A DNA stretch of 64,000 nt, taken from the NCBI GenBank assembly GCA_023411175.1, contig JAEYPB010000001.1, forward strand, positions 6,680-70,679. Reading direction: 5' to 3'. The position numbers and the translations under genes are program-made. This DNA comes from Bacillota bacterium. Its GTDB lineage: Bacteria > Bacillota > Clostridia > Christensenellales > Aristaeellaceae. This document shows positions 51,958 through 60,463 of this stretch, one piece after another (position 1 is the stretch's first letter; each line of letters begins with the position of its first letter). The notes beneath the pieces are model-generated. The model was not told where the DNA came from. It did not search any database and worked only from the letters and a program-made list of their open reading frames with translations.

Positions 51958-52920
51958 ATGAAGAAACTGGTATCCTTAATTCTGGCCACGCTGCTGATCG
52001 CAGCGCTGCTGGCCCCGATGGCGGTCGCCGAGACCAAGCAGATCACCGTCGGCATGTCCATCCCCCAGATGGCCAACCCCTACTTTGTCTCGGTTATGAA
52101 CGGCGTGCAGAAGAAGTGCGACGAGCTCGGCTACAAGCTGATCACCGTCGACGCCGGCTACGATGTGGCCAAGCAGGTTTCCGACTTTGAAAACTTCGGC
52201 AACCAGGGCGTTGACTGCGTCATCGCCTGCCCCATCGACTCCAACGCGCTGGTTCCGGTCGTGGATCAGCTGAAGGCCAAGGGCATCATCGTGATGTCCT
52301 TCGCGCAGATCATCGAAAACGCCAACGCCATCTTCACCCTTGATGAGTACACCTACGGCGTTGCCATCGGCACCAACGCGGCCAACTGGATCAATGAGAA
52401 GCTGGGCGGCAAGGCCCAGGTCCTGATCATTTCCCAGGACAACGTGGAAGCGGTCGTCGCCCGCGGCAACGGCATCCAGGAAACCATCGAGAAGCTCTGC
52501 CCCGAGGCTGAAATCGTTGCCCGTCAGGCCGGCGACAACCCGACCAAGGGCATGGAGATCACCGAGAACATCATGCAGCAGTATCCCGACGTTCGCGTCA
52601 TCACCGGCAACAATGACTCCGGCCCCCTCGGCGCTTATGAAGCCATCCTGGGCAAGGGCCTCCCGCAGGAAGAACTGGATAAGTTCTACATCGGCGGCGG
52701 CGACGCGACCCCCGAGGCCATCGCGAAGATGAAGGAAGAAAACTCCATCTACCGCGCCACCGTCGACCTTGGGCCCTTCGACACCGGCGTTGACTGCGTT
52801 ACCACGCTGGCCGATTTCCTGGCCAACGGCATCCCGGAGACCGCTCCGGTTGCCTACTTCCGCATGATCCCCGTGCTGCAGGCGGACGTCCTGAGCGGCG
52901 CTTTCGTGCCCGCTGCCTAA
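51958..52920 (+). CDS. Sugar-binding protein of an Rbs-type (CUT2) importer
   Basis: ATG 51958 follows AGGAGGGG. The signal peptide is MKKLVSLILATLLIAALLAPMAVAE, again without a lipobox Cys. The 320 residues have the RbsB-like fold (ITVGMSIPQMANPYFVSVMNGVQKKCDELGYKLITVDAGYD, DCVIACPIDSNALVPVVDQLKAKGIIVMSF). It starts an operon of binding protein, ATPase, permease, lyxose isomerase, kinase and dehydrogenase. A pentose or polyol substrate is likely. Confidence 0.92.
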   Translation: MKKLVSLILATLLIAALLAPMAVAETKQITVGMSIPQMANPYFVSVMNGVQKKCDELGYKLITVDAGYDVAKQVSDFENFGNQGVDCVIACPIDSNALVPVVDQLKAKGIIVMSFAQIIENANAIFTLDEYTYGVAIGTNAANWINEKLGGKAQVLIISQDNVEAVVARGNGIQETIEKLCPEAEIVARQAGDNPTKGMEITENIMQQYPDVRVITGNNDSGPLGAYEAILGKGLPQEELDKFYIGGGDATPEAIAKMKEENSIYRATVDLGPFDTGVDCVTTLADFLANGIPETAPVAYFRMIPVLQADVLSGAFVPAA

Positions 52921-52941
52921 TCTCCCTTTTCAAGGACCCCT

Positions 52942-52972
52942 CTGTGTGCGCCTCTAAATGAGGCGCACACAG
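52942..52972 (+). terminator. 13-pair hairpin after the Rbs-type binding-protein gene
   Basis: Bases 52942-52954 pair perfectly with 52960-52972 around TAAAT, with a weak following T content (CAATCTTC). It probably lowers expression of the ATPase and permease relative to the binding protein. Confidence 0.7.
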
Positions 52973-53012
52973 CAATCTTCAACGCGTGCTTTGCACAAGG
53001 CGGAGGCGTAAG

Positions 53013-54506
53013 ATGCAAGAGTATATATTTGAAGTCAAACATCTGAGCAAGTACTATGCCGGCGTCAAGGCGCTGGACGACGTATCGCTCGGGTTCCGAC
53101 GCGGCGAAGTACACGCGCTGGCTGGGGAAAACGGCGCCGGAAAGTCCACGCTGATCAAGGCCATCACGGGCGCCATCGAACCAACGGCCGGCGAAATCGT
53201 TGTGGAGGGCGAAAGCGTTTCCAAGCTGAACCCCATCGAGGCGATCGGCAAGGGCATTGCGGCCATCTATCAGGAGTTCACGCTGGTTCCGCATCTCACC
53301 ATCGCCGAGAACATCTACTTCGGCAAGGAAATTGCGAGTCGCGGCTTTGTCAACCGAAAGGCCATGAACGACCAGGTCAAAAAGCTGCTGGACGAGATGG
53401 GCATTGACCTGAACCCCGCCAGCTATGTATGCGATCTGGGCGTGGCATATCAGCAGATCGTGGAGATCCTCAAGGCGGTGTCGTCCAATTCCAAGATTCT
53501 GATCATGGACGAGCCCACCGCGCCGCTGACCAACAAGGAAACCGAGATGCTCTTTCGCATCATCGAAAAGCTCAGGGAGCGCAATACCACCATCATCTTC
53601 ATCACCCACCGCATGGAGGAGATGTTCAAAATCTGCGACCGGGTTTCCGTCATGCGGGACGGCAAGTACATCATCACCAAGGACATCAAAGACATCACGA
53701 TGAAGGAGCTGGTCTCCTACATGGTCGGCCGGGAGCTGGGCGAGGACTACCCGCCTCGCAAGACGCCCATCGGCGACGTGGTGATGGAAGTTCAGAATCT
53801 GACAAACGACAAGGTGCAGGACGTGTCCTTCAAGCTCCGCAAGGGCGAGATTCTGGGATTTGGCGGGCTGGTGGGCGCGGGCCGGACGGAAGTCATGCAG
53901 GCTGTGTTCGGCGCGGACCCGCTGACGGCGGGAAAAGTGATCCTGAACGGCAAAGCCCTGAAAATCACAGACCCCGGAAGCGCGCTGGAGCAGGGCATCG
54001 GCCTGATCCCCGAAGACCGAAAGAATCAGGGCGTCCTGCTCGGGCTTTCGGTCAAGGAGAATGTGACCTTCTCATCGCTGAAGCAGGCCATGGTCGGCCC
54101 CTTCGTGGATGACAAGAAGGATGCGAAAATCGCCGACGAATACATCCGGAAATTGAGAATTAAGACGCCCAGTGTGCATCAGCTGGTCAAGAACCTGTCC
54201 GGCGGCAACCAGCAGAAGGTGGTTCTGGCCAAAATGCTGGCCACGCGCTGCGACGTGATCATTTTTGACGAGCCTACCCGGGGCATCGACGTGGGCGCCA
54301 AGCAGGAGATATATCATCTGATGCGCCATCTGGTGGAGGTCGAGGGCAAGAGCGTCATCATGGTATCATCCGAAATGCCCGAGCTGATTGGTATGAGCGA
54401 TCGAATCCTTGTCATGCGGCATGGCGGGATCGCCGGAGAAATCGATCGGGAGGAATTCTCGCAGGAGCTCATCTTCCAATACGCATCCGGATTGATAGGA
54501 GGTTGA
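53013..54506 (+). CDS. Rbs-type sugar ABC importer ATPase with two nucleotide-binding domains
   Basis: ATG 53013 follows CGGAGGCG. The 497-residue protein is a tandem ATPase. Domain 1 has Walker A GENGAGKST and Walker B ILIMDEPTAPLT, but its signature is the divergent LGVAYQQIVEI. Domain 2 has the degenerate Walker A GLVGAGRTE, the signature LSGGNQQKVVLAKML and Walker B VIIFDEPTRGID. This asymmetry is usual for RbsA/XylG/MglA proteins. The Pro in PTAPLT, where Ser is common, is a small oddity. Its ribosome-site partner, the permease gene, starts four bases after the stop. Confidence 0.94.
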   Translation: MQEYIFEVKHLSKYYAGVKALDDVSLGFRRGEVHALAGENGAGKSTLIKAITGAIEPTAGEIVVEGESVSKLNPIEAIGKGIAAIYQEFTLVPHLTIAENIYFGKEIASRGFVNRKAMNDQVKKLLDEMGIDLNPASYVCDLGVAYQQIVEILKAVSSNSKILIMDEPTAPLTNKETEMLFRIIEKLRERNTTIIFITHRMEEMFKICDRVSVMRDGKYIITKDIKDITMKELVSYMVGRELGEDYPPRKTPIGDVVMEVQNLTNDKVQDVSFKLRKGEILGFGGLVGAGRTEVMQAVFGADPLTAGKVILNGKALKITDPGSALEQGIGLIPEDRKNQGVLLGLSVKENVTFSSLKQAMVGPFVDDKKDAKIADEYIRKLRIKTPSVHQLVKNLSGGNQQKVVLAKMLATRCDVIIFDEPTRGIDVGAKQEIYHLMRHLVEVEGKSVIMVSSEMPELIGMSDRILVMRHGGIAGEIDREEFSQELIFQYASGLIGG

Positions 54507-54510
54507 CCCC

Positions 54511-55479
54511 ATGGCCAAAATCGATTCTAAAAAGCTTAAATCCATGTTGGGCAGCTACGGCATTATCTTCGTATTGATCCTCTTGGTGGCGGTGTTCGCG
54601 ATGCTGTCCCCCCGCTTCCTGTCGCCGGACAACATCTTCAACATCCTCCGCCAGGTGTCCATCGTGGGCATCATTTCGGTGGGCATGACCTTCGTCATGC
54701 TGACCGGCGGCATCGACCTGTCCTGCGGCTCCATCGTCGGCGCCAGCTGCGTTGGCGCGGCGCTTCTGATGACCAAGGCGAACATGCACCCGGTGCTCGC
54801 CTGCGTCATCATGGCGTGTTTCGGCACCGTCCTTGGCCTGGCCAACGCCTTTTTCATCTCCCAGTTCAAGGTGCCCCCGTTCATCGCGACGCTTGGCATG
54901 ATGACCTCTGTTCGCGGCATCGCGTACATCATCACCGGCGGCCTCCCTGTGTTCGGCTTCAACCGCTCCTTTACGGTGCTGGGTCAGGGCTACCTGGGTG
55001 TTGTGCCGATACCGGTCATTGTGATGATCGGCGTGTTCGCCTTCGGGATCATCTTTCTGGCCAAGACACGCCTGGGCCGCCATATTTACGGCGTAGGCGG
55101 CAACGAGGAGGCCTCGCGCCTCTCCGGCGTCCACGTCAAGAAGATCAAGTACTTGGTGTACGGCCTGGCGGGCTTCATGAGCTCGCTGGCGGGCGTGGTG
55201 CTGCTTGCCCGCGTCAATTCCGGCCAGCCCAACGCGGGCACGGGGTATGAAATGGACGTCATCACCGGCGTCGTGCTGGGCGGCGTCAGCATGTCCGGCG
55301 GCCAGGGCCGCCTGATCATGGTGGTCGTCGGCGTGATGATCATGGGCATCCTGACCAACGGCATGACCATGCTGACCATCAACGAGTACGTGCAGCAGTT
55401 TGTCAAGGGCATGGTGCTCATCGGCGCCGTCGCGCTGGACAGCTTCATCAAAACCCAGAAATCCAAGCAGATCGTCTGA
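54511..55479 (+). CDS. Rbs-type sugar ABC importer permease
   Basis: ATG 54511 is preceded by AGGAGG overlapping the ATPase stop. The 322-residue protein has eight to ten membrane helices and the family pieces SIVGIISVGMTFVMLTGGIDLSCGSIVG, IATLGMMTSVRGIAYIITGG and GMEMDVI-like GYEMDVITGVVLGGVSMSGGQG. It is of the RbsC/XylH type and works with the tandem ATPase as a homodimer. Confidence 0.94.
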   Translation: MAKIDSKKLKSMLGSYGIIFVLILLVAVFAMLSPRFLSPDNIFNILRQVSIVGIISVGMTFVMLTGGIDLSCGSIVGASCVGAALLMTKANMHPVLACVIMACFGTVLGLANAFFISQFKVPPFIATLGMMTSVRGIAYIITGGLPVFGFNRSFTVLGQGYLGVVPIPVIVMIGVFAFGIIFLAKTRLGRHIYGVGGNEEASRLSGVHVKKIKYLVYGLAGFMSSLAGVVLLARVNSGQPNAGTGYEMDVITGVVLGGVSMSGGQGRLIMVVVGVMIMGILTNGMTMLTINEYVQQFVKGMVLIGAVALDSFIKTQKSKQIV

Positions 55480-55503
55480 TTACGCAGCGGGAGGAATTGT
55501 AGT

Positions 55504-56184
55504 ATGAAACGTTCGGAACTCAATCAGATCATGCGGGACGCGGTGAAGTTCATCGCTTCCTTCAAGTTTGCGCTGCCGCCCTTCGTCACCTGGACCATGG
55601 ACGAATGGCAGAACAAAAACAGCGAGTATGACGAGATCAAGGACAACATGCTGGGCTGGGACATCACCGACTTTGGCTCCGGGGACTTCCACAAGGTCGG
55701 TCTTCTGATGATCACGCTCAGGAACGGAAACTTCCATAACCCCAAGTACGTGAAACCCTACGCCGAGAAGCTGCTGATCTCCGAAGAAGGCCAGGTCACG
55801 CCCTACCACTTCCACTGGAAGAAGATGGAGGACATCATCAACCGCGGCGGCGGCACGCTCGTGGTGAAGAGCTACAACTCCGACGAGAACGGCGAAATGC
55901 TGGATACCCCCGTCACCGTCTATATGGACGGCCGCGCTTTCGTTGTGCCTGCCGGACAGCGGATCGAAGTGGGCGTGGGGGAGAGCATCACGCTGCCAAC
56001 CGGACAATACCACACCTTCTGGGCAGAGGGCGGCCCCTGTCTGATCGGCGAAGTGTCCAAGACCAACGACGACAACGTGGACAACCGCTTCTACGAAAAG
56101 GTTGGCCGCTTCCCGACCATTGAGGAGGACGAACCCATCCTGTATCCGCTGTTCAGCGAATACCCCAACATGCCAAGGAAGTAA
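55504..56184 (+). CDS. D-lyxose ketol-isomerase family protein
   Basis: ATG 55504 follows GGGAGG. The 226-residue protein opens MKRSELNQIMRDAVKFIASF and has the cupin metal site H102-x-H104, E109 (YHFHWKKMEDIINRGGG) and H170 (GQYHTFWAEG), as in D-lyxose isomerases. These convert D-lyxose to D-xylulose and often also D-mannose to D-fructose. In this operon it would feed the FGGY kinase encoded next. Confidence 0.88.
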   Translation: MKRSELNQIMRDAVKFIASFKFALPPFVTWTMDEWQNKNSEYDEIKDNMLGWDITDFGSGDFHKVGLLMITLRNGNFHNPKYVKPYAEKLLISEEGQVTPYHFHWKKMEDIINRGGGTLVVKSYNSDENGEMLDTPVTVYMDGRAFVVPAGQRIEVGVGESITLPTGQYHTFWAEGGPCLIGEVSKTNDDNVDNRFYEKVGRFPTIEEDEPILYPLFSEYPNMPRK

Positions 56185-56256
56185 GCGATTGCGTCCGAGG
56201 GCCGTCCGCTCCGGCGGGCGGCCCCCGGCTATTCTTTGCGGGAGGTGAAGCCGCGT

Positions 56257-57741
56257 ATGGCGGTGATTGGCCTGGACGTCGGGACCACCGGCGTCAAGAG
56301 TACGGTTTTTGACGAGAACGCGCGGGTGATCGGGCACGCCTACAGGGAGTACAACCTGATCGGCGAGCACGAGGGGAAGTTTGAGCTTGACCCATCCGAG
56401 TTGTGGACGAAGGCGCTTGAGGTGCTGGGGGAATCCGCGCGCGGGTGCGGACGGGATGTGCGGGCGATCTCGGTCACATCCTTTGGCGAATCCTTCGTGT
56501 GCCTGGACGAGCGGGACGAGCCGCTGTGCAACACGATGATCTACATGGACAAGCGCGGCACGGAGGAGTGCGCCGAGTACCGCGCGAAGCGCTCCGAGCG
56601 GGAGATCTTCTCCGAGTGCGGTCAGTTCGTGGACCCGATGTTCGGGCTGTACAAGCTGCGCTGGATGCGCAAGCACCAACCGGAAATCCTGGAAAAGACC
56701 CGCAAACTGTGCTTCATTGCGGATTTCATGACGTATCGGCTGGGCGCGGATCACAAGTGCGACTACTCGCTGGCGGCCAGAAGCGCCATGTTCAATGTGT
56801 TCACCAAGGAATGGATCGACTCGGCAATCGAGTTCTCCACGATCGACCGGGCCATCCTGCCAAAGCCCGTGCCCAGCGGCAGCGTGGTGGGTCACATGAG
56901 CCGGGCGATGGCGGACGCGCTGGGCATGGACGGGGACGTCAAGCTGATCGTCAGCGGGCACGACCAGATCCTGGCCGCGCTGGGCAGCGGCGCGTGGGAG
57001 CCGGGCGACGTGGCCAACGGCATGGGCACAGTGGACTGCATCACCGCGGTCATGCGCGGGGAGCAGCTGAATTTGGATGCACTCATCAAGTATAACTTCC
57101 CGGTGGTGCCCTTCATGGACACCGGCGACTACGTGACCTACGCCTTCAACATGTCGGGCGGTTGCGCGATCAAGTGGTTCCGGGACACCGTCGCGAAGGA
57201 TTTGGCCGGGCAAAAGGACGCCTACCGGCTTCTGGACGAGGAAGCGCCCGCGGAGCCCACCGGGATTCTGGTTCTGCCCTATCTGGCAGGCGGCGGCACG
57301 CCGTTCATGGACGGTAATACGCCCGGGGTGATCGCGGGGCTCCGGTTGGGCACATCCCGCGGGAAGCTCTTCCGTGCGTTTCTGGAGGGTGAGACCTATG
57401 AGATGATGTTCAATATTGAATGTCTGAAGGAGGTCGGCATCGACATCCGCAAGGTCATCACGGTGGGTGGCGGCTCCAATTCAAAGCTGTGGATGCAGAT
57501 CCGCGCCGATGTGTTTGACCGTCCCGTGTACCTGCCCGTGCACAAAGAGGCCGGCACGCTGGCCAGCGCCATGCTCTGCTACGCCGGTACCGGCGCATAC
57601 CCGTCGGTGCGCGCGGCGCAAGAGGCCATGATACGCTATGAGCCGCCCTTCATCCCCAGGCCAGAGCAGGCGGCCCAATACCGTCCCCACTACGAACGGT
57701 ACAAAAAGTGCTACCGCCTGGTCAAAGAGCTGTTCCAATAG
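56257..57741 (+). CDS. FGGY-family carbohydrate kinase (xylulokinase-like)
   Basis: ATG 56257 follows GGAGGTG. The 494-residue protein starts MAVIGLDVGTTGVKSTVFDENARVIG (phosphate loop). It has ISVTSFGESFVCLDE and the second signature near TPGVIAGLRLGTSRGKLFRAFLEG, with the adenosine motif VITVGGGSNSKLWMQIRADVFDRPV. Phosphorylation of D-xylulose, or of D-fructose, made by the isomerase is the likely job. Identity within FGGY kinases is uncertain. Confidence 0.88.
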   Translation: MAVIGLDVGTTGVKSTVFDENARVIGHAYREYNLIGEHEGKFELDPSELWTKALEVLGESARGCGRDVRAISVTSFGESFVCLDERDEPLCNTMIYMDKRGTEECAEYRAKRSEREIFSECGQFVDPMFGLYKLRWMRKHQPEILEKTRKLCFIADFMTYRLGADHKCDYSLAARSAMFNVFTKEWIDSAIEFSTIDRAILPKPVPSGSVVGHMSRAMADALGMDGDVKLIVSGHDQILAALGSGAWEPGDVANGMGTVDCITAVMRGEQLNLDALIKYNFPVVPFMDTGDYVTYAFNMSGGCAIKWFRDTVAKDLAGQKDAYRLLDEEAPAEPTGILVLPYLAGGGTPFMDGNTPGVIAGLRLGTSRGKLFRAFLEGETYEMMFNIECLKEVGIDIRKVITVGGGSNSKLWMQIRADVFDRPVYLPVHKEAGTLASAMLCYAGTGAYPSVRAAQEAMIRYEPPFIPRPEQAAQYRPHYERYKKCYRLVKELFQ

Positions 57742-57772
57742 CGGCTGCGTAAAGAAGGGAAGGAATGGATCG

Positions 57773-58909
57773 ATGCAAAAGGCCGTCATATATGGGGCGG
57801 GCAACATCGGCAGGGGCTTTATCGGCCAGGTTTTCCATGACTCCGGGTACGAAGTGGTTTTCATCGACATCAACCAGACGATCATCGACGCGCTGAATTT
57901 CCGGGGCGGCTACACCCTCCGCGTCGTCGGAAACGACGGCGATTCGGACACTTTTATCGATAACGTGCGGGGAATCGACGGGCGCGACGCGGAAGCGGTC
58001 GCGGACGCGATCGGCGGCGCCGATCTGATGGCCACCGCCATCGGGGTTCCCATCCTGCCGCGCATCGCCGGAAACATTGCCGCAGGACTTAAGCGGCGCG
58101 AGGCGATGGGCAATAAGCAGCCGCTCAACATCCTGCTGTGCGAAAACCTGATGCACGCGGCGCGCCACATGCGGGACCTACTGGCGCCGCACCTTGAGGG
58201 CGATTTGCTGGACAGGACGGGGCTCGTCGAAGTGACAATCGGCCGCATGGTGCCCGCACTGCCCGGGGAGATGTTCGCACTGGACCCCACGCTGGTGCAG
58301 GTGGAGCGCTTCTGCACATTGCCCGTGGACGTGAGCAAATTTGTCGGGGACGTCCCCGCGCTGGCGCATGCCGAGTATGTGGCACCGTTTGCCATTTGCG
58401 AGGAGAAAAAGCTCTATCTGCACAACATGAGCCACGCGCTGTGCGCCTATCTGGGCTATCACAAGGGCTATACCTACCTGTGGGAAGCGGCGGAGGACGA
58501 CGCAATCCGGGCGGTCGCGCGGGATGCAATGAAGCATACCGCATCGGCCATCGCCGAAGCCTATTCCGCCGACGAAGCCGCGATGGACCGCTTTTTGGAA
58601 GAGCTGCTGGAGCGATACCAGAACCGCCGGTTGGGCGATACGATCGAGCGCGTGGCAAAGGATCCCTTGCGGAAGCTGAGCCCGGACGATCGCCTGATCG
58701 GGGCCATCAACCGCTGCAAGGCGCAAGGCAAGCCCTATGATTCCATATTGACGGGCGTCGCCGCGGCTTTGGCATATCGACCGGCCGCAGAATTGCAGGA
58801 GTCATTGCAAAAGCAAGGCTTGTTGGGCTTTCTCACAAATCACTGCGGCCTTGAACCAGAGGACGTTTATGCCATCGAAAGGCTTCTGGCAAGATATACT
58901 ATGGACTGA
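57773..58909 (+). CDS. mtlD: Mannitol-1-phosphate 5-dehydrogenase
   Basis: ATG 57773 follows GGGAAGGA. The 378-residue protein has an N-terminal Rossmann motif (VIYGAGNIGRGFIGQVFHDSGYEVVFID) and the catalytic K213-x4-N218-x2-H221 of polyol-specific long-chain dehydrogenases, in KKLYLHNMSHALCAYLGYHKG. Length and opening match MtlD (mannitol-1-phosphate to fructose-6-phosphate with NAD). Because it lies in a pentose-type operon and no mannitol PTS is seen, its real substrate could be another hexitol or pentitol phosphate. Confidence 0.8.
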   Translation: MQKAVIYGAGNIGRGFIGQVFHDSGYEVVFIDINQTIIDALNFRGGYTLRVVGNDGDSDTFIDNVRGIDGRDAEAVADAIGGADLMATAIGVPILPRIAGNIAAGLKRREAMGNKQPLNILLCENLMHAARHMRDLLAPHLEGDLLDRTGLVEVTIGRMVPALPGEMFALDPTLVQVERFCTLPVDVSKFVGDVPALAHAEYVAPFAICEEKKLYLHNMSHALCAYLGYHKGYTYLWEAAEDDAIRAVARDAMKHTASAIAEAYSADEAAMDRFLEELLERYQNRRLGDTIERVAKDPLRKLSPDDRLIGAINRCKAQGKPYDSILTGVAAALAYRPAAELQESLQKQGLLGFLTNHCGLEPEDVYAIERLLARYTMD

Positions 58910-58927
58910 AACTGTAGCCGCGGGCGC

Positions 58928-58990
58928 ACAGGTTGCTGGCGAAGGAGTGCCGTTATGCGTGCGAGCCCCGGTGCTCCCCCTCGCTTCATA
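58928..58990 (-). pseudogene. Second, very short tyrosine recombinase relic
   Basis: On the minus strand the frame reads EHRGSHA, a stop, then RHSFASNLCARG. That is the His-x-x-Arg box of tyrosine recombinases with a TAA inside it. A run of 21 bases (58928-58948) is identical to 2505-2525 in the first relic. Nothing else of the gene can be recognised. Confidence 0.6.
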
Positions 58991-59047
58991 GGCCCACCCC
59001 AACACGGCCCAGATTCCGTAATTTAAGGCTTGCCGTCTGCATGGCGA

Positions 59048-59084
59048 ACATGAAGGGCAGCCGACCATCCGCTGCCCTTCATGT
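59048..59084 (+). terminator. 13-pair hairpin after the pentose operon
   Basis: Bases 59048-59060 pair perfectly with 59072-59084 around an 11-base loop. No T-run follows, but it is the only terminator-like structure before the next gene. The rest of 58991-59179 shows no gene. Confidence 0.6.
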
Positions 59085-59179
59085 AGATGCGATAGCCGCC
59101 ATCGCGCTACCGATTTCTTTCCGCGCCCTTGCGGGGACCTGTAATCCGAATAGAAGGATTTTCGGAAGGTGGGCTGAAC

Positions 59180-60208
59180 ATGAAAAAAGGCTTTGCCGGT
59201 TTGGGTTTGCGCCTGACGGCGCTCATGCTCCTCGCGCTGCTGGGCCTGGGGATGCCCGGGGCAGCCATGGCCGCGGACACCGCGCAGGAGACGGAGGCGA
59301 ACGGAGGTCCGGTGATCGAGCGGATCGATCCCTATGTCATCAAGGCGGATGACCGCGCATACCTGAGCGGAGACGAAATCGACCTGTACAGGAAGCTGGT
59401 GGACGCGGTCTTCGCGCGGGAGCCCCGCGTGACGCTTTCAAAGGACTACGACGCCAACCTGAGGGCCTTTGGCGCGCTCAAGGGCAATCCCTATTTTTTC
59501 CTCGTGAAGAAGCTGGAATTCACCGGCGACCACCGCGCGGTCAAGCTGAGCTACGCCTACACGGTGGAGGAGCAGCGGGAAATGCGCACCTTCATGGAAG
59601 AAGAGTACCTCCGGCTGCTCCGGGAGATCATCCGGCCCGGGATGAACGAACTGGAAAAGACGCTTTCGGTCTATCGTTATTTCGCGCAGCGCATCGAATA
59701 CGACTACGAGTGGCTGGAAGGGCTGAACCTTTCGGATGAGCGGTTTCTATACCCGGAAATCGAGATCTATCAGGCGCTCAAGACCAACCGGGGCGTGTGC
59801 CACAGCTACGCATACCTGTGCGAATTTGCGCTGCAGCAGTTGGGGGTTGAGTGCCTCAGGTTTTCCGGACAGATGGCGGACCGGGACGAGGGGCACATGT
59901 GGCTGGTGGTGCGCATCAACGGGGCGTACTACCACTGCGACCCCACCTGGGACCGGGGGGACGGGCAGGTCGGGCTCAATTACTTCGGCATGACGGATCA
60001 GGAGCGGCGGGATTCGGGCGTGGTGAACTTTGAAACGTGCTATGACCTGGCCTACGGGGAGATAAGCTGCGACAGCGATGTCTTTTCGGTTTTCCGCGGC
60101 GTTCAGGATTTCTCTTTCCCGGAGGACGGCACGCCGCACCGGATTGTGCTGACTTATGCCGACCATACCGCCCAATTCGATACGGAAACCATGAAGATCG
60201 TCGCTTGA
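59180..60208 (+). CDS. Exported transglutaminase-like cysteine protease-fold protein
   Basis: ATG 59180 follows GGAAGGTGG. The signal peptide is MKKGFAGLGLRLTALMLLALLGLGMPGAAMAAD. The 342-residue protein has the transglutaminase-core triad C207 (NRGVCHSYAYLCEFALQQLG), H239 (EGHMWLVVRI) and D254 (CDPTWD). It belongs with the secreted transglutaminase-like proteins of Bacillota, which may act on cell-wall peptides or proteins. It stands alone between two hairpin-rich intergenic regions. Confidence 0.85.
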   Translation: MKKGFAGLGLRLTALMLLALLGLGMPGAAMAADTAQETEANGGPVIERIDPYVIKADDRAYLSGDEIDLYRKLVDAVFAREPRVTLSKDYDANLRAFGALKGNPYFFLVKKLEFTGDHRAVKLSYAYTVEEQREMRTFMEEEYLRLLREIIRPGMNELEKTLSVYRYFAQRIEYDYEWLEGLNLSDERFLYPEIEIYQALKTNRGVCHSYAYLCEFALQQLGVECLRFSGQMADRDEGHMWLVVRINGAYYHCDPTWDRGDGQVGLNYFGMTDQERRDSGVVNFETCYDLAYGEISCDSDVFSVFRGVQDFSFPEDGTPHRIVLTYADHTAQFDTETMKIVA

Positions 60209-60268
60209 AAAGGCGCGTACCCTCTCGCGAATCAACGATCACAGGCATGCAACGGAATAAAAGCCAAA

Positions 60269-60336
60269 CCCATGCGCTCATCCTGGGCACCTAACGCCAA
60301 CCTGATCACGTTGGCGCAATCAGGATGGCGCATGGG
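60269..60336. other. Long nested hairpin between convergent genes
   Basis: Bases 60269-60285 pair with 60321-60336 (16 pairs, one bulged T). Inside, CGCCAAC (60295-60301) pairs with GTTGGCG (60310-60316). No T-run is present on either strand. It could be a structured transcript end or a small RNA; the rest of 60209-60463 holds nothing I recognise. Confidence 0.5.
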
Positions 60337-60463
60337 CATTGATTATCACCCCGAAAGGTAGGTGCGCAGAAGGTAGGACGCGGCGTACCGGATCAAGCAT
60401 AGCGCGAGGGTTTCTTGCTTCCACCGCGTAAAGCGCCTGGGGGGCCGGTTTTTACGCGTCGCG

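Noticed and set aside
53013..54506. Divergent signature motif in the first ATPase domain taken as a sign of a dead enzyme
   Set aside because: RbsA-type tandem ATPases commonly have one non-canonical site, so this is normal for the family.
55480..57213. 577-codon minus-strand frame across the lyxose isomerase and kinase genes
   Set aside because: It spans two well-supported + strand genes and their gap, and lacks any motif.
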